Source: JAAYQU01 sp037441445
GTDB lineage: Bacteria > Bacteroidota > Bacteroidia > Bacteroidales > Salinivirgaceae
Assembly: GCA_037441445.1 (NCBI GenBank)
Contig: JBBISE010000025.1
Coordinates: 1-29,592, forward strand
DNA length: 29,592 bases
Direction: 5' to 3'
Shown: positions 1-9,279 of the stretch, piece after piece
How positions within the stretch are numbered: position 1 is the first letter of the stretch
Layout of the letters: every line of letters begins with the position of its first letter
Position numbers and translations under genes: made by a program
Notes under the pieces: model-generated
Told to the model about the DNA's origin: nothing
Seen by the model: only the letters and a program-made list of their open reading frames with translations
Databases searched by the model: none

Positions 1-325
1 AATATATGGATAAAACCCTTTTGATCTAAGATGGGGTTGCTCGGGCGGATACGTTTAACGAACTATTAACTTTAGATAATTGATATGATTTTAGATTTTT
101 TCCAAAATCTACGTTATTTAATTCAACCGGATTCTCTATTCGTTCTTACTTAAGCTAATAAATTAAATGATATTTTCTATATATCAATTATACAATAATT
201 TATGATTATTTATACAAAAAAATCGTCTTAGCACCACAGGAAAGATCAGACAAAACCCTAATTCCAGTTTTGCCCAAATGTCAGTTCCTTCCATTGAGCA
301 AAGCTGGAATCAGGATTTCTCCATG
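1..325. other. AT-rich intergenic stretch, no gene seen
   Basis: No convincing coding frame was found on either strand. Two structures are visible: a short hairpin at 92-111 (TAGATTTT, four-base loop, AAAATCTA), and an imperfect inverted repeat pairing 257-267 with 304-314 across a 36-base loop. The second lies just downstream of the TonB receptor stop on the minus strand and may end that transcript, but no clear T-run follows it, so I do not call a terminator. No promoter-grade motif was recognised. Confidence 0.6.
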
Positions 326-2554
326 TTACATTAATTTATATCTCAGCCCAAAATAGACGGTCCGTCCCATTATCGGGCCCCATAGCATGGATGCGTCGAA
401 ATCGGCTCCAAAGGGATCATTGGCTCCAATAATAGGGTTCTTTTGCTTGAAATTGGTCAGGTTTTCGACTCCGGAATACATATCGAATTTTCCAACACGA
501 TAAGTTATCTGTCCATTCATAAGGATATACTCGGGCGATTTTTGGGGCATTTGCAGTTCAGCGGGTAACCATGATGTATCGGGAATTCGACTCGATCCGT
601 TGAACTGGGCCGTCAAATCGAACTGCCATTTCTTGTTGTTGGTTAGCCACGAACCCGTTACTAAACCTTTATAATTGTTAACAAAGGGCTTGCGTTGCAA
701 TTTGCCATCAATTGTAGCCCGAACGTCACTGTAACGGATTGCGGCTGTCAATTCGAATTGGTAGAAGGGTTCGAGTTTCAGTTCAATTTGGTAATTATCG
801 GAAAAAGAACGTCCATTAAGGTTGTAAAAACTAACCTGGGAGCGGTCGGCATCAACATCTACAATCATTTGGTTCTCGAAATGGGTGCGGTAATATTCTG
901 CCGTTACAGTGGCCTCGTTACCAAACAGAACGAACGATTGCATAATGCTTCCTCCGTAATTCCATGCCTCCTCGGGTTTAATTTCCTCCTGAACTACAAA
1001 TTGGCGGTTCGAAATCATTAAACCAGTATTCTCGGCCAACAGGTTGGGCAAACGGTAACCTTTGCCAACGGAGCCACGAACCGTGGTGTGCTCGAAAACA
1101 TTACTGCGCAGGTGCAAACGGGGCGTGTAAAACAGGCCATGTTCGTTGTGCCAATCGCCACGCATTCCAATAATGCCTGTAAAATGCTCGTGGTGATGGA
1201 AGGTGTATTGGCCAAACACGCCGGGGATGATGTCTTTTCGGCTAAAATCGGTACCAGCAAAAGTTTCATCGTAATTATCATAGATGTAGCTTGCACCGGC
1301 ATTTATTTTATGGGCCTTCGATTTAATACTGTTTTCGTAAATTATATTGGCATAAAATGTATTCTGAACTCCGTCGTAATCGCGGTTGCCATAAAAAGCA
1401 TCGTGTTCGTGGTAAGTGTAATTAATTTGTGTTCCGATGCTTCCATCGGGTTGATTCTGAAGGAAAATGCCAGTTTTTGCATTAACCTCTAAACGGTTGG
1501 TGTTTACGGCCAGGCCGTAAAAATTATCAGGGTTTGAACCGAAATACTCCATTTGTCCTCCTTCGCGTTGCTCCTGCATAAAACGGAATCCGAACTGCGA
1601 CTCCATAACTCCATGCCAATCATACCGATAGCGATTTGTTACGTGGTATTTTTTTACTAAGGGGTGATCCAGAAAACTATCGTCGTTGTGGTCGAATTTG
1701 TTACCTAAATACTCGACATGGGTCATTAGCATCGTTGACCATTTATAATTTAGGGTTTTGGCAAACATTAGGCTGTTTTCGGCTCTTCCAAAATCGTTAA
1801 GATACACGTTCAACCCAACGCGTTCGGTATTTTCCGGTTTCTTAAGTTCGACATTGATTTGACCGGTAATAGCATCAAACCCATTGACAACACTCGAGGA
1901 GCCCTTTGCTACCTGAATGGATTCCATCCAGGGGCCTGGAATGAATGTCATGCCAAAGGGCATTCCCAATCCGCGCAATGTTGGCATATTTTCGGCCATC
2001 ATCTGGCTGTAAATGCCTGCTAAACCTAACAACTGTATTTGCTTGGCTCCGGTAATGGCATCGCTGTAGGTTACATCGACTGAGGCATTTGTTTCAAACG
2101 CTTCGGAAAGATTACAGCACGCTGCTTTCTGAAGTTCATTTTCAGATAGAACATTGGTCAGGATTGGATCAATTTTCGAGTAATGAGCGCCTGCCTTCCT
2201 ACCCTTCACCGTAACTTCGCTGAGTTCCTTTGTTTCTTTCAGAATAGACTCAACTTTTTGACTTTCTGAGGTTATTAAAATTGTATCGGAAACAAAACCA
2301 ACATAGCTGATAATAATTTTGTGGGGTAAACGGGGTGTTATTTGCAGGTTAAACTTTCCCTCCGAATCGGTTGAAACACCCTGTGTTGTTCCTTCCCAGT
2401 AAACATTGGCCCCAACCATGGGTTCAACGTGCTTGTGTTCGTCGTGCTTGTGGATGGTTTTTATGGTTCCTGTAACTTGCTGAGCAAAGGAACTAAAGCT
2501 AATTCCTGAAATAATCAGGCAAGCCAATACTATTTTTTGTGCAATTGTTTTCAT
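326..2554 (-). CDS. TonB-dependent outer-membrane receptor with His-rich N-terminal domain
   Basis: This is a predicted outer-membrane receptor that imports a ligand using TonB energy. Residues 1-25 form a signal peptide ending in SSFAQ. Residues about 26-110 form a carboxypeptidase-regulatory-like domain interrupted by a His-rich loop (IHKHDEHKHVEP, about residues 34-45). LSEVTVKG near 111 resembles a TonB-box region. A plug follows at about 125-240, with a CC pair at 146-147, and then a beta-barrel to the C-terminus, which ends in an aromatic-rich strand (YFGLRYKLM). The length of 742 residues is normal for such receptors. It lies 100 bases downstream of a Cys/His-rich exported protein on the same strand and is probably co-transcribed. 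The His loop, the CC pair and the partner suggest a metal or metal-chelate ligand; that is inference. The receptor class is sure, the substrate is not. Confidence 0.92.
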   Translation of the reverse strand: MKTIAQKIVLACLIISGISFSSFAQQVTGTIKTIHKHDEHKHVEPMVGANVYWEGTTQGVSTDSEGKFNLQITPRLPHKIIISYVGFVSDTILITSESQKVESILKETKELSEVTVKGRKAGAHYSKIDPILTNVLSENELQKAACCNLSEAFETNASVDVTYSDAITGAKQIQLLGLAGIYSQMMAENMPTLRGLGMPFGMTFIPGPWMESIQVAKGSSSVVNGFDAITGQINVELKKPENTERVGLNVYLNDFGRAENSLMFAKTLNYKWSTMLMTHVEYLGNKFDHNDDSFLDHPLVKKYHVTNRYRYDWHGVMESQFGFRFMQEQREGGQMEYFGSNPDNFYGLAVNTNRLEVNAKTGIFLQNQPDGSIGTQINYTYHEHDAFYGNRDYDGVQNTFYANIIYENSIKSKAHKINAGASYIYDNYDETFAGTDFSRKDIIPGVFGQYTFHHHEHFTGIIGMRGDWHNEHGLFYTPRLHLRSNVFEHTTVRGSVGKGYRLPNLLAENTGLMISNRQFVVQEEIKPEEAWNYGGSIMQSFVLFGNEATVTAEYYRTHFENQMIVDVDADRSQVSFYNLNGRSFSDNYQIELKLEPFYQFELTAAIRYSDVRATIDGKLQRKPFVNNYKGLVTGSWLTNNKKWQFDLTAQFNGSSRIPDTSWLPAELQMPQKSPEYILMNGQITYRVGKFDMYSGVENLTNFKQKNPIIGANDPFGADFDASMLWGPIMGRTVYFGLRYKLM

Positions 2555-2654
2555 TGTTTTGTTATTTTCTGTTTGGCAATAGTTTATAAATCAATGTATC
2601 AAAACCCGAAAAATCAGGTATTAAACAACAAATAACCCGATGCTTACGATCAGG

Positions 2655-3134
2655 TTAAGACAGAAAACAACAGTGATACCGGAATTGGTGGATAGATTTA
2701 ATCAGATCAATCCCTGCTTTTAACAATGGAGGGGGGTTTGTAAAGTTACCGTAAATCGGTTGAGAAATTTCAGGGGCAATGTTGGGTACTATGTCCGGAT
2801 GAAGCTGAATTTCAGCAACAAGCGGTGCTTTAAAGCTAAATACGAAGCTACGTTCCGGAGCAAAATCGAACTGATACAGGATAAACTCCTCGTGCGATGA
2901 ACAACAATCTTCGTTAACGCAATTACCGCAATGGTTATCACAACAACCTTCCTCAACATGGTTCAGGTGGTGAATCAAATGATGCTCGTGACAGGCAGCC
3001 ACTTCATCGACAAGGGAAATATCTGTAACATTGCAGGTAAGGCATTCATGGACATAAAGCTTTATCCCAACGCTGGTTGCAAAAGCAAGCAGGGCCATAA
3101 ATTGGGCTATGAAAATCCTGAATTTCTTCACCAT
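2655..3134 (-). CDS. HYC_CC_PP-type Cys/His-rich exported protein
   Basis: This 159-residue protein has a basic N-terminus and a hydrophobic segment (about 8-27), so it is exported or membrane-anchored. The centre is crowded with metal-ligand residues: HECLTC at 29-34, CHEHHLIHHLNH at 48-59, a CC pair at 64-65, Cys69 and Cys72, and CC at 77-78. A proline motif (NPPPLL) lies near the C-terminus. This order (xHxC, paired CC, PP) matches the small Bacteroidetes family called HYC_CC_PP, whose function is not established and which often sits beside TonB receptors. It is the first gene of a two-gene minus-strand unit with the receptor. I infer metal binding at the cell envelope. Family assignment is from memory of the motif order. 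Confidence 0.75.
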   Translation of the reverse strand: MVKKFRIFIAQFMALLAFATSVGIKLYVHECLTCNVTDISLVDEVAACHEHHLIHHLNHVEEGCCDNHCGNCVNEDCCSSHEEFILYQFDFAPERSFVFSFKAPLVAEIQLHPDIVPNIAPEISQPIYGNFTNPPPLLKAGIDLIKSIHQFRYHCCFLS

Positions 3135-3145
3135 GATAGTTTGTT

Positions 3146-3172
3146 CAAAATAGTGCTGTTTACAAGCGCAAA
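3146..3172 (-). promoter_or_regulatory. Weak candidate promoter for the exported protein/receptor unit
   Basis: Reading the minus strand, TTTG (3172-3169) is followed 16 bases later by TATTTTG (3152-3146), a near match to the Bacteroidetes -7 element TAnnTTTG. The start codon at 3134 lies just downstream. Spacing is short of the usual 19-21, so this is tentative. Confidence 0.28.
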
Positions 3173-3306
3173 AATTGAACCAACATGAATGATTACCAGA
3201 TTTGCCCCACCATACCCGAATAATTAACAGAAAAAAATGTACTTTTATGGAACATTTATCCTATTTAGCGCCTTTAATGTACAGGCTCCTTATTAAACAG
3301 TACAAT

Positions 3307-6300
3307 ATGCAACCCAATCCCAAGTACGAAGATTTATTACAGCAGATTGATGATCTGAAAAGAAAGCAGGAATTTTATCAGGCAATATTCAACGATTCCT
3401 ACGACTGGGAATTCTTGCGAGACAATAATGGTGAAATTATCCATATTTCCAGGGGTTTTGAACGCATTACGGGTTACAGTACTGACGAAATTCTGTCCGG
3501 AAAGGTTTCGGAAAAAGACTTTGTGCATCCCGATGACTATGAAACGGTTGTAAAAATAATTCAGGACACACGCATGAAAGGGTCTGTCACTGATTTACAT
3601 TTCAGGATTCTGAGGAAAGACAAACAAGTTTGTAGGGTAGTTTTTAATGCCGCTGCACTTTTTCGGGGCGAGAAGTTCTTAGGCACACGCGTCAGTATAA
3701 AAGGCATCACCGACAAACGTGATTTCGATGAATTACTGGAAGTTAAGAAAAGCATTGAAGAATGCGAAGAACGTTTCAGAGCCCTGCACAATGCTTCCTA
3801 TGGAGGAATTGCCATTCATGACAAAGGCCGAATTCTGGAATGCAATCAGGGATTAAGCGATATAACGGGATATTCTTACGAAGAATTGATTGGCATGGAA
3901 GGACTGAAATTAATTAGCCCTGAACACCATGACAATGTGATGCAAAAAATCATTACGGGTTTCGATAAGCCTTATGAATCAATTGGATTACGAAAAAATG
4001 GGAACAAGTTTCCAATCCGTATTCATGGGAAAGATATCCCTTACAAGGGAAAGAATGTGCGGGTGACAGAATTTATTGATTTGACCGAGCTAAAGCAAAC
4101 CGAAGATATCCTTTCCCGGGTTATTGAACACAATCCCCTTTCCATACAGATTATTGATGCGGAAGGGTACACAATCAAGATAAACCCCTCGCACACAAGG
4201 TTATTCGGAGCTGTTCCTCCCAATGATTATTCCGTCTTCCCCGACAAGCAAATCGAAGATCAGGGAATTTCGAGCTATTTTGAAATGCTGCGCGCCGGCA
4301 ACATGGTTGTTTTTCCTGAATTGTTTTACAATGCACACCATGTTAATCCTTCTTTCCCCGATAAATCGGTTTGGCTGAAAATGATTGGTTTCCCGCTTTT
4401 TGGCACGGATGGGAAACCGCAAAAATTTGTTTTATTGCACGAGGACATAACACAAAGAAAAGAAGCATTTGATAAGCTCCAGAAGAATGAAACTCTGCTA
4501 AAACAACAAAATGAGGAGTATTTATCGTTAAATGAGGAGCTTCGCCAAACAAACGAAGAACTTTTTTCCTCGAAAGAAGTAATTGAGGAAAGCGAAATGC
4601 GGTTGCGTGCCATAAGCAACAACTTGCCAAATGGGCTCGTGTACCAGTTATCGTCGGGCTATAACTTCGAAAAACGACAATTTAGCTTCATTAGTGATGG
4701 AGTGGAACGTTTACACGGTTTTACAGTCGAGGAGATAATGAAAAATCCTGGGCTGATGTATGATCAGATACATGAAGAAGATCGGCAATTTGTTATAGAT
4801 CAGGAAATGTATGCTGCACGGACATTCTCCATGTTCAGGGCTGAGGCCCGCTTTTGTTTGCCCAATGGAAAAACCGAGTGGCGGCTTCTTTCATCGAAAC
4901 CCCGAAAACTTCCAAACGGAGAAATTGTATGGGATGGTGTTGAGATTGATATTAATGAACGAAAGATTGCAGAAAAAGCCCTTCTGGAAAGTGAGGAAAA
5001 ATTCCGGTTCATGGTCGAAAACCTCAGCGATGTTGTTTGGCATACCGACCAAAACTTTATTTTCACCTACATAAGTCCGTCCGATGAATATATCCGGGGC
5101 TTTGCCTACAATGAGGTTGTTGGCTCCCCCATTTGGAAATTTATGAAGCCGGAAGGTATTGAACTCATACAAAAGAATAATAAAAAACGTATTTCTGATG
5201 AACAAGCGGGAGTTAAAACCGCCACTATGAATTACGAAATTGAATACGCCTGCAAAGATGGCCGATGGATTTGGATAGAAGTCACCGTAAGCCCGTTTAG
5301 GAATGAAGCTGGTGAGTTAATTGGTTATCACGGGATTTCGCGCGATATATCAGAAAGAAAAAATGCCGAACTAAAACAAAAACAGAGCGAAGAACGCTTG
5401 AATTTATCGCTCGAAGTGAATAATGCATCGTTGTTTGAAAACAACTTTGAAACCGGCGAGGTAATAACCACACCACAACTTTACGAGTATTTGGGTTATT
5501 CTGAAGATGATTTGCCAAAGAATATGGACTCGTTGCTAACCTTTATGCATCCCGATGATGTACCCGTTGCCCTGCAAGCTGTGAAGGATCATTTCGAGGG
5601 GAAAACAGAGGATTATTACTCGCAATTTAGGATGAAATCCAAATCGGGAACCTGGGTCTGGGTTGAGGGGATGGGAAAAGTAGTCCGAAGGAATACTAAA
5701 GGCGAACCTACGGTATTGGTTGGCATTTCAAGGGAAATCCATGCTCAAAAGCAGGCTGAAATCCAACTTCGTCAAAGCCAACAACAACTACAATCTTTTA
5801 TAAGCCACGCTCCGGTTGTTCTGTTTGCCATTGATTCGAACGGGATTTTCACCTATTCGGACGGCAGCGGCCTTGCCCATCTGGGATTAAAACCCGGACA
5901 GGTGGTGGGGATGTCAGCCTTGGAATTGTACGCGGCCTATCCCGATGTTGTTGAGAATATAAAAGGCGCCCTATCGGGCAAAGTCCTGGCAGCAGTTCAT
6001 GACATGGGGTTGGTTGTTTTTGACACCCACTACTCTCCTATTTTTGACGAAAAAGGAAAAATTGAAAGCATCATTGGAGTAGCCACCGACATAACTGACC
6101 GAAGAAAAGCCGAATTGCAGATTCGCACGTTGGGAAGGGCCATTGAGCAAAGCCCATCGGTGATTGTCATAACAAATGCCGAGGGAAAAATCGATTTTGT
6201 AAACCAGAAGTTTATTGACTTCATGCAATATACATTGGAGGAAGTAAAAGGGCGCCCTCCGCGGATTTTCAACCCGGGGCACATTTCTCACGATATTTTC

Positions 6301-7626
6301 ACAACCATGTGGGACACGCTGCGTGGAGGAAACGTTTGGCAGGGTGAGTTTTTGAACCGGAAAAAAGATGGGACCCAGTTTTGGGAAAACGTTACTATTG
6401 CCCCAATAACCGAAATCGATGGAAAAACTTCAAATTATATACTTATAAACGAAGACATTACAGAAAAGAAACACATGCTTGAGGAACTGGTCGAAGCCAA
6501 AGAAAAGGCCGAAGACAGCAACCGTTTGAAAAGCGCTTTCTTGCAAAACATGTCGCATGAGATCAGGACGCCTATGAATGCCATTATTGGCTTCTCCGAC
6601 ATGCTGAGCGAACCTGATTTAAGCGAAGAAAAACGGGCAACCTTCACCAAAATTATTCAAAACAGCAGCCAGCAACTATTGTCAATTGTAACTGATATAC
6701 TCACCATTTCGGCATTGGAAACCAAGCAGGAAAAAGTAACCATTCAACCTACCAGCGTCAATGACATTATTGTAGAACAACTCTCCATTTTCAAGCTACA
6801 GGCGTACAACCAAAATATTTCGCTCTATTCAAAACAACAGCTAACAGATAGTCGATCAGTAATTTTCTGCGATACAACAAAATTAGTACAGGTAATTTCA
6901 AACTTATTGACTAACGCACTGAAATTCACACACAAAGGATTCATTGAATTCGGTTATTCCTTGCAAGAACCCGAAGAAGGAAAACAGCAGTATTTGTTGT
7001 TCTTTGTAAAGGATAGTGGCATTGGAATCCAACCCGATGCTCTGGAACGCATTTTTGAACGGTTTAGTCAGGCCGACCCTTCCATCAATAGAAAGTATGG
7101 GGGGACCGGTTTGGGACTTGCCATTTCAAAAGCCTTTGTTGAACTCATGGGCGGAAAAATTTGGGTCGAATCGCAGCCCGAAACAGGCTCTACTTTCTAT
7201 TTTACAATCCCTTACAACCCTGTTTTTACAGATATTGAACCCGAAGTTGAAAATTCAGCCAGATCGGTTAGTCCTACTGTTTTGGTGGCCGAAGACGAAG
7301 AATACAACTACCTTTTAATTGAAGAATTTCTTAACCGAATGAATTTCAATACAATACACTCAAAGGACGGAAAAGAAACCGTTGAAATATGCAAAAAAAA
7401 CCCTAATGTAAAATTGGTCCTTATGGACATTAAAATGCCTGTAATGGACGGGTTGACAGCCACAAAACTGATTAAGGAACTCCGCCCCGACCTGCCTGTA
7501 ATAGCGCAATCGGCATACGCGCTGGAACACGAGATTAAGAAATACAACGCTTACGGATTCGATGGTTATATTACCAAACCCTTGAACAAACAAAAGCTGA
7601 TGGAAGTTGTAGAAAGGATCAAATAA
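3307..7626 (+). CDS. Cytosolic hybrid sensor histidine kinase with about eight PAS domains
   Basis: This kinase senses a signal through PAS domains, autophosphorylates on His and passes phosphate to its own receiver domain. Numbered from the ATG at 3307 (1439 residues), PAS-like units lie at about 20-137, 156-258, 268-383, 432-552, 566-683, 697-812, 828-934 and 939-1054, with a coiled coil at about 385-430. The HisKA domain has MSHEIRTPMNA with His1084. The ATPase domain shows NLLTNALKF (N box), DSGIGI (G1) and GGTGLGLAI (G2). The C-terminal receiver has LMDIKMPVMDG with Asp1374 and the conserved K in ITKPL. No transmembrane segment is visible. In-frame ATGs at 3202 and 3247 would add a basic tail unlike PAS kinases, so 3307 is preferred. 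It is divergent from the receptor unit and 23 bases upstream of an AraC-type gene, its likely partner. The ligand is unknown. Confidence 0.92.
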   Translation: MQPNPKYEDLLQQIDDLKRKQEFYQAIFNDSYDWEFLRDNNGEIIHISRGFERITGYSTDEILSGKVSEKDFVHPDDYETVVKIIQDTRMKGSVTDLHFRILRKDKQVCRVVFNAAALFRGEKFLGTRVSIKGITDKRDFDELLEVKKSIEECEERFRALHNASYGGIAIHDKGRILECNQGLSDITGYSYEELIGMEGLKLISPEHHDNVMQKIITGFDKPYESIGLRKNGNKFPIRIHGKDIPYKGKNVRVTEFIDLTELKQTEDILSRVIEHNPLSIQIIDAEGYTIKINPSHTRLFGAVPPNDYSVFPDKQIEDQGISSYFEMLRAGNMVVFPELFYNAHHVNPSFPDKSVWLKMIGFPLFGTDGKPQKFVLLHEDITQRKEAFDKLQKNETLLKQQNEEYLSLNEELRQTNEELFSSKEVIEESEMRLRAISNNLPNGLVYQLSSGYNFEKRQFSFISDGVERLHGFTVEEIMKNPGLMYDQIHEEDRQFVIDQEMYAARTFSMFRAEARFCLPNGKTEWRLLSSKPRKLPNGEIVWDGVEIDINERKIAEKALLESEEKFRFMVENLSDVVWHTDQNFIFTYISPSDEYIRGFAYNEVVGSPIWKFMKPEGIELIQKNNKKRISDEQAGVKTATMNYEIEYACKDGRWIWIEVTVSPFRNEAGELIGYHGISRDISERKNAELKQKQSEERLNLSLEVNNASLFENNFETGEVITTPQLYEYLGYSEDDLPKNMDSLLTFMHPDDVPVALQAVKDHFEGKTEDYYSQFRMKSKSGTWVWVEGMGKVVRRNTKGEPTVLVGISREIHAQKQAEIQLRQSQQQLQSFISHAPVVLFAIDSNGIFTYSDGSGLAHLGLKPGQVVGMSALELYAAYPDVVENIKGALSGKVLAAVHDMGLVVFDTHYSPIFDEKGKIESIIGVATDITDRRKAELQIRTLGRAIEQSPSVIVITNAEGKIDFVNQKFIDFMQYTLEEVKGRPPRIFNPGHISHDIFTTMWDTLRGGNVWQGEFLNRKKDGTQFWENVTIAPITEIDGKTSNYILINEDITEKKHMLEELVEAKEKAEDSNRLKSAFLQNMSHEIRTPMNAIIGFSDMLSEPDLSEEKRATFTKIIQNSSQQLLSIVTDILTISALETKQEKVTIQPTSVNDIIVEQLSIFKLQAYNQNISLYSKQQLTDSRSVIFCDTTKLVQVISNLLTNALKFTHKGFIEFGYSLQEPEEGKQQYLLFFVKDSGIGIQPDALERIFERFSQADPSINRKYGGTGLGLAISKAFVELMGGKIWVESQPETGSTFYFTIPYNPVFTDIEPEVENSARSVSPTVLVAEDEEYNYLLIEEFLNRMNFNTIHSKDGKETVEICKKNPNVKLVLMDIKMPVMDGLTATKLIKELRPDLPVIAQSAYALEHEIKKYNAYGFDGYITKPLNKQKLMEVVERIK

Positions 7627-7649
7627 CCGGAACAAAGAAGACATAGTCC

Positions 7650-8228
7650 ATGATTTCTGAATCATTCACCCTGAAAAACATGCTGGCACGCAGTTGCCTG
7701 AAGTTATTAGGTCTGGGGTTTAAGAATGTAAAAGGTATTGAAATCCATTCGCTTGAATTGGGAAAAGTAGTTTGTGGTTACGATCCCCTGATCCTAACCC
7801 GTGACCAAATAGTGGAACGCTTTAAGCATCTGGGGTTCGAGTTAGCCGAAGATCCCGATGAACTTGTGGTCGAAAAAATAAAACAGGCGGCTGTAGAGTT
7901 GATTTTTTATGCCAACAACACCAATTCGCTCATTCGAAACTCCGATTACATTGGCCAAAAATTACAAGTACCCTACGTCAAACTTAGCAAGACCTTTAGC
8001 CGCATAACCGGCATTACGCTTGAAAAGTACATTATTCTGTTGAAAATTGAAAAAGCAAAGGAAATGATTGTGCGCAATCAGTTTTCCATCAGCGAGATAG
8101 CTTTCATGCTCGATTACAGTAGTGTGCAGTATCTGAGCAACCAGTTTAAAAGTATTGTTGGCGTAACAATTTCGGAATTCAAAGAAAACCCGGCCAAATA
8201 CCGGGTTCTGTTGGAAGATATCGTTTAA
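7650..8228 (+). CDS. Small AraC-type regulator with degenerate HMA-like N-terminal domain
   Basis: This is a predicted DNA-binding regulator of 192 residues. The C-terminal half (about 95-185) is an AraC-type double helix-turn-helix, including SISEIAFMLDYSSVQYLSNQ and the following FKSIVGVTISEF. The N-terminal ~75 residues resemble the ferredoxin-like heavy-metal-associated (HMA) fold of a Bacteroidetes family of about 190 residues. Those relatives usually carry a CxxC in a motif like NMVCPRC; here the same place reads NMLARSC, so the first Cys is gone and the second kept. The gene follows the hybrid kinase by 23 bases and is very probably in its operon. It may control the divergent receptor unit, which is inference. 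The AraC assignment is strong; the HMA relation rests on remembered pattern similarity. Confidence 0.82.
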   Translation: MISESFTLKNMLARSCLKLLGLGFKNVKGIEIHSLELGKVVCGYDPLILTRDQIVERFKHLGFELAEDPDELVVEKIKQAAVELIFYANNTNSLIRNSDYIGQKLQVPYVKLSKTFSRITGITLEKYIILLKIEKAKEMIVRNQFSISEIAFMLDYSSVQYLSNQFKSIVGVTISEFKENPAKYRVLLEDIV

Positions 8229-8269
8229 AAAAGCAGGGTAAAAAAATCCCCTGAATTCTTCAGGTCAAT

Positions 8270-9211
8270 TTAGCGAAGAAAAATCTGGACGTTTTGTCGT
8301 ATCCGTTCCTCGATGTTTTCGGTTTCTGAGGCACGATGGAACTTCTCGCCCACGATGTTTTCGTACAACTCAATGTACCTGTCGCTTACACTTTTAACAT
8401 AGGCATCGGTCATTTCGGGCACCTTTTGACCTTCTTGTCCCTGAAAACCATTGGCAATAAGCCATTCGCGGACAAATTCCTTGGAAAGCTGCTTTTGCTG
8501 TTCGCCTTTTGCCAAACGTTCGGCAAAGCCATCGGCGTAAAAATAGCGACTGCTGTCCGGAGTGTGGATTTCATCAATGAGGATTATTTTTCCATCCACT
8601 TTCCCAAACTCGTATTTGGTATCGACCAAAATAAGGCCTTTTTGGGCAGCCATTTCGGTGCCGCGTTGAAACAATTCGAGCGAAATGCGTTCCAGTTCGT
8701 TGTAGTCGGCCTCGGAAACCAATCCCTGACGAATAATTTCCTGACGGCTGATGTCTTCGTCGTGTCCATGAACGGCCTTGGTGGTTGGAGTTACCAGCGG
8801 GCGTCCAAATTTTTGGTGCTCGACCATCCCGTTGGGCATGGGTTCGCCACAAATGGATCGCTTTCCTGATTTGTATTCGCGCCAGGCATGCCCGGTCAGA
8901 TAACCACGCACAACCATTTCAACCATAAAGGGTTCGGCTTTGTGGCCAACGGTTACCATAGGATCGGGGGTTGCCACTTTCCAGTTGGGGACGATGTCGC
9001 TGGTGGCATCTAAAAATTTTGACGCTATTTGATTCAGTACCTGACCTTTAAAGGGAATACCCTTAGGAAGTACCACGTCGAACGCCGAAATCCGGTCGGT
9101 GACAACCATTACCAGCATTTTGTCGTCAATGTTATACACATCGCGCACTTTGCCAATATAAACCGATTTTTGGCCTTTAAAATCGAAATTTGTACGTGTC
9201 AGAGCTTTCAT
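8270..9211 (-). CDS. purC: Phosphoribosylaminoimidazole-succinocarboxamide synthase (SAICAR synthetase)
   Basis: This is a cytosolic purine-biosynthesis enzyme joining CAIR and aspartate at the cost of ATP. The N-terminal YIGKVRDVYNI is the kinase-like glycine/basic loop of the family. The signatures LILVDTKYEFG and DSSRYFYADG are present, along with DRISAFDVVLP. The length of 313 residues fits the longer Bacteroidetes/eukaryote-like form. It starts at MKALTRTNF, 68 bases downstream of phoH on the same strand, so the two may share a transcript, though they are not functionally linked. It is convergent with the AraC-type gene, whose stop lies 41 bases away. No motif is missing. Confidence 0.96.
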   Translation of the reverse strand: MKALTRTNFDFKGQKSVYIGKVRDVYNIDDKMLVMVVTDRISAFDVVLPKGIPFKGQVLNQIASKFLDATSDIVPNWKVATPDPMVTVGHKAEPFMVEMVVRGYLTGHAWREYKSGKRSICGEPMPNGMVEHQKFGRPLVTPTTKAVHGHDEDISRQEIIRQGLVSEADYNELERISLELFQRGTEMAAQKGLILVDTKYEFGKVDGKIILIDEIHTPDSSRYFYADGFAERLAKGEQQKQLSKEFVREWLIANGFQGQEGQKVPEMTDAYVKSVSDRYIELYENIVGEKFHRASETENIEERIRQNVQIFLR

Positions 9212-9279
9212 TGTTTTGATGTTTATATGATTTACTAACTTCTTCCAAACATGTCACCCTTCACATCAATATCCACTTT

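Noticed and set aside
8229..8269. Possible terminator between the AraC gene and purC
   Set aside because: Only 5-bp stems (CAGGG/CCCTG and CTGAA/TTCAG) can be drawn, too weak to call.
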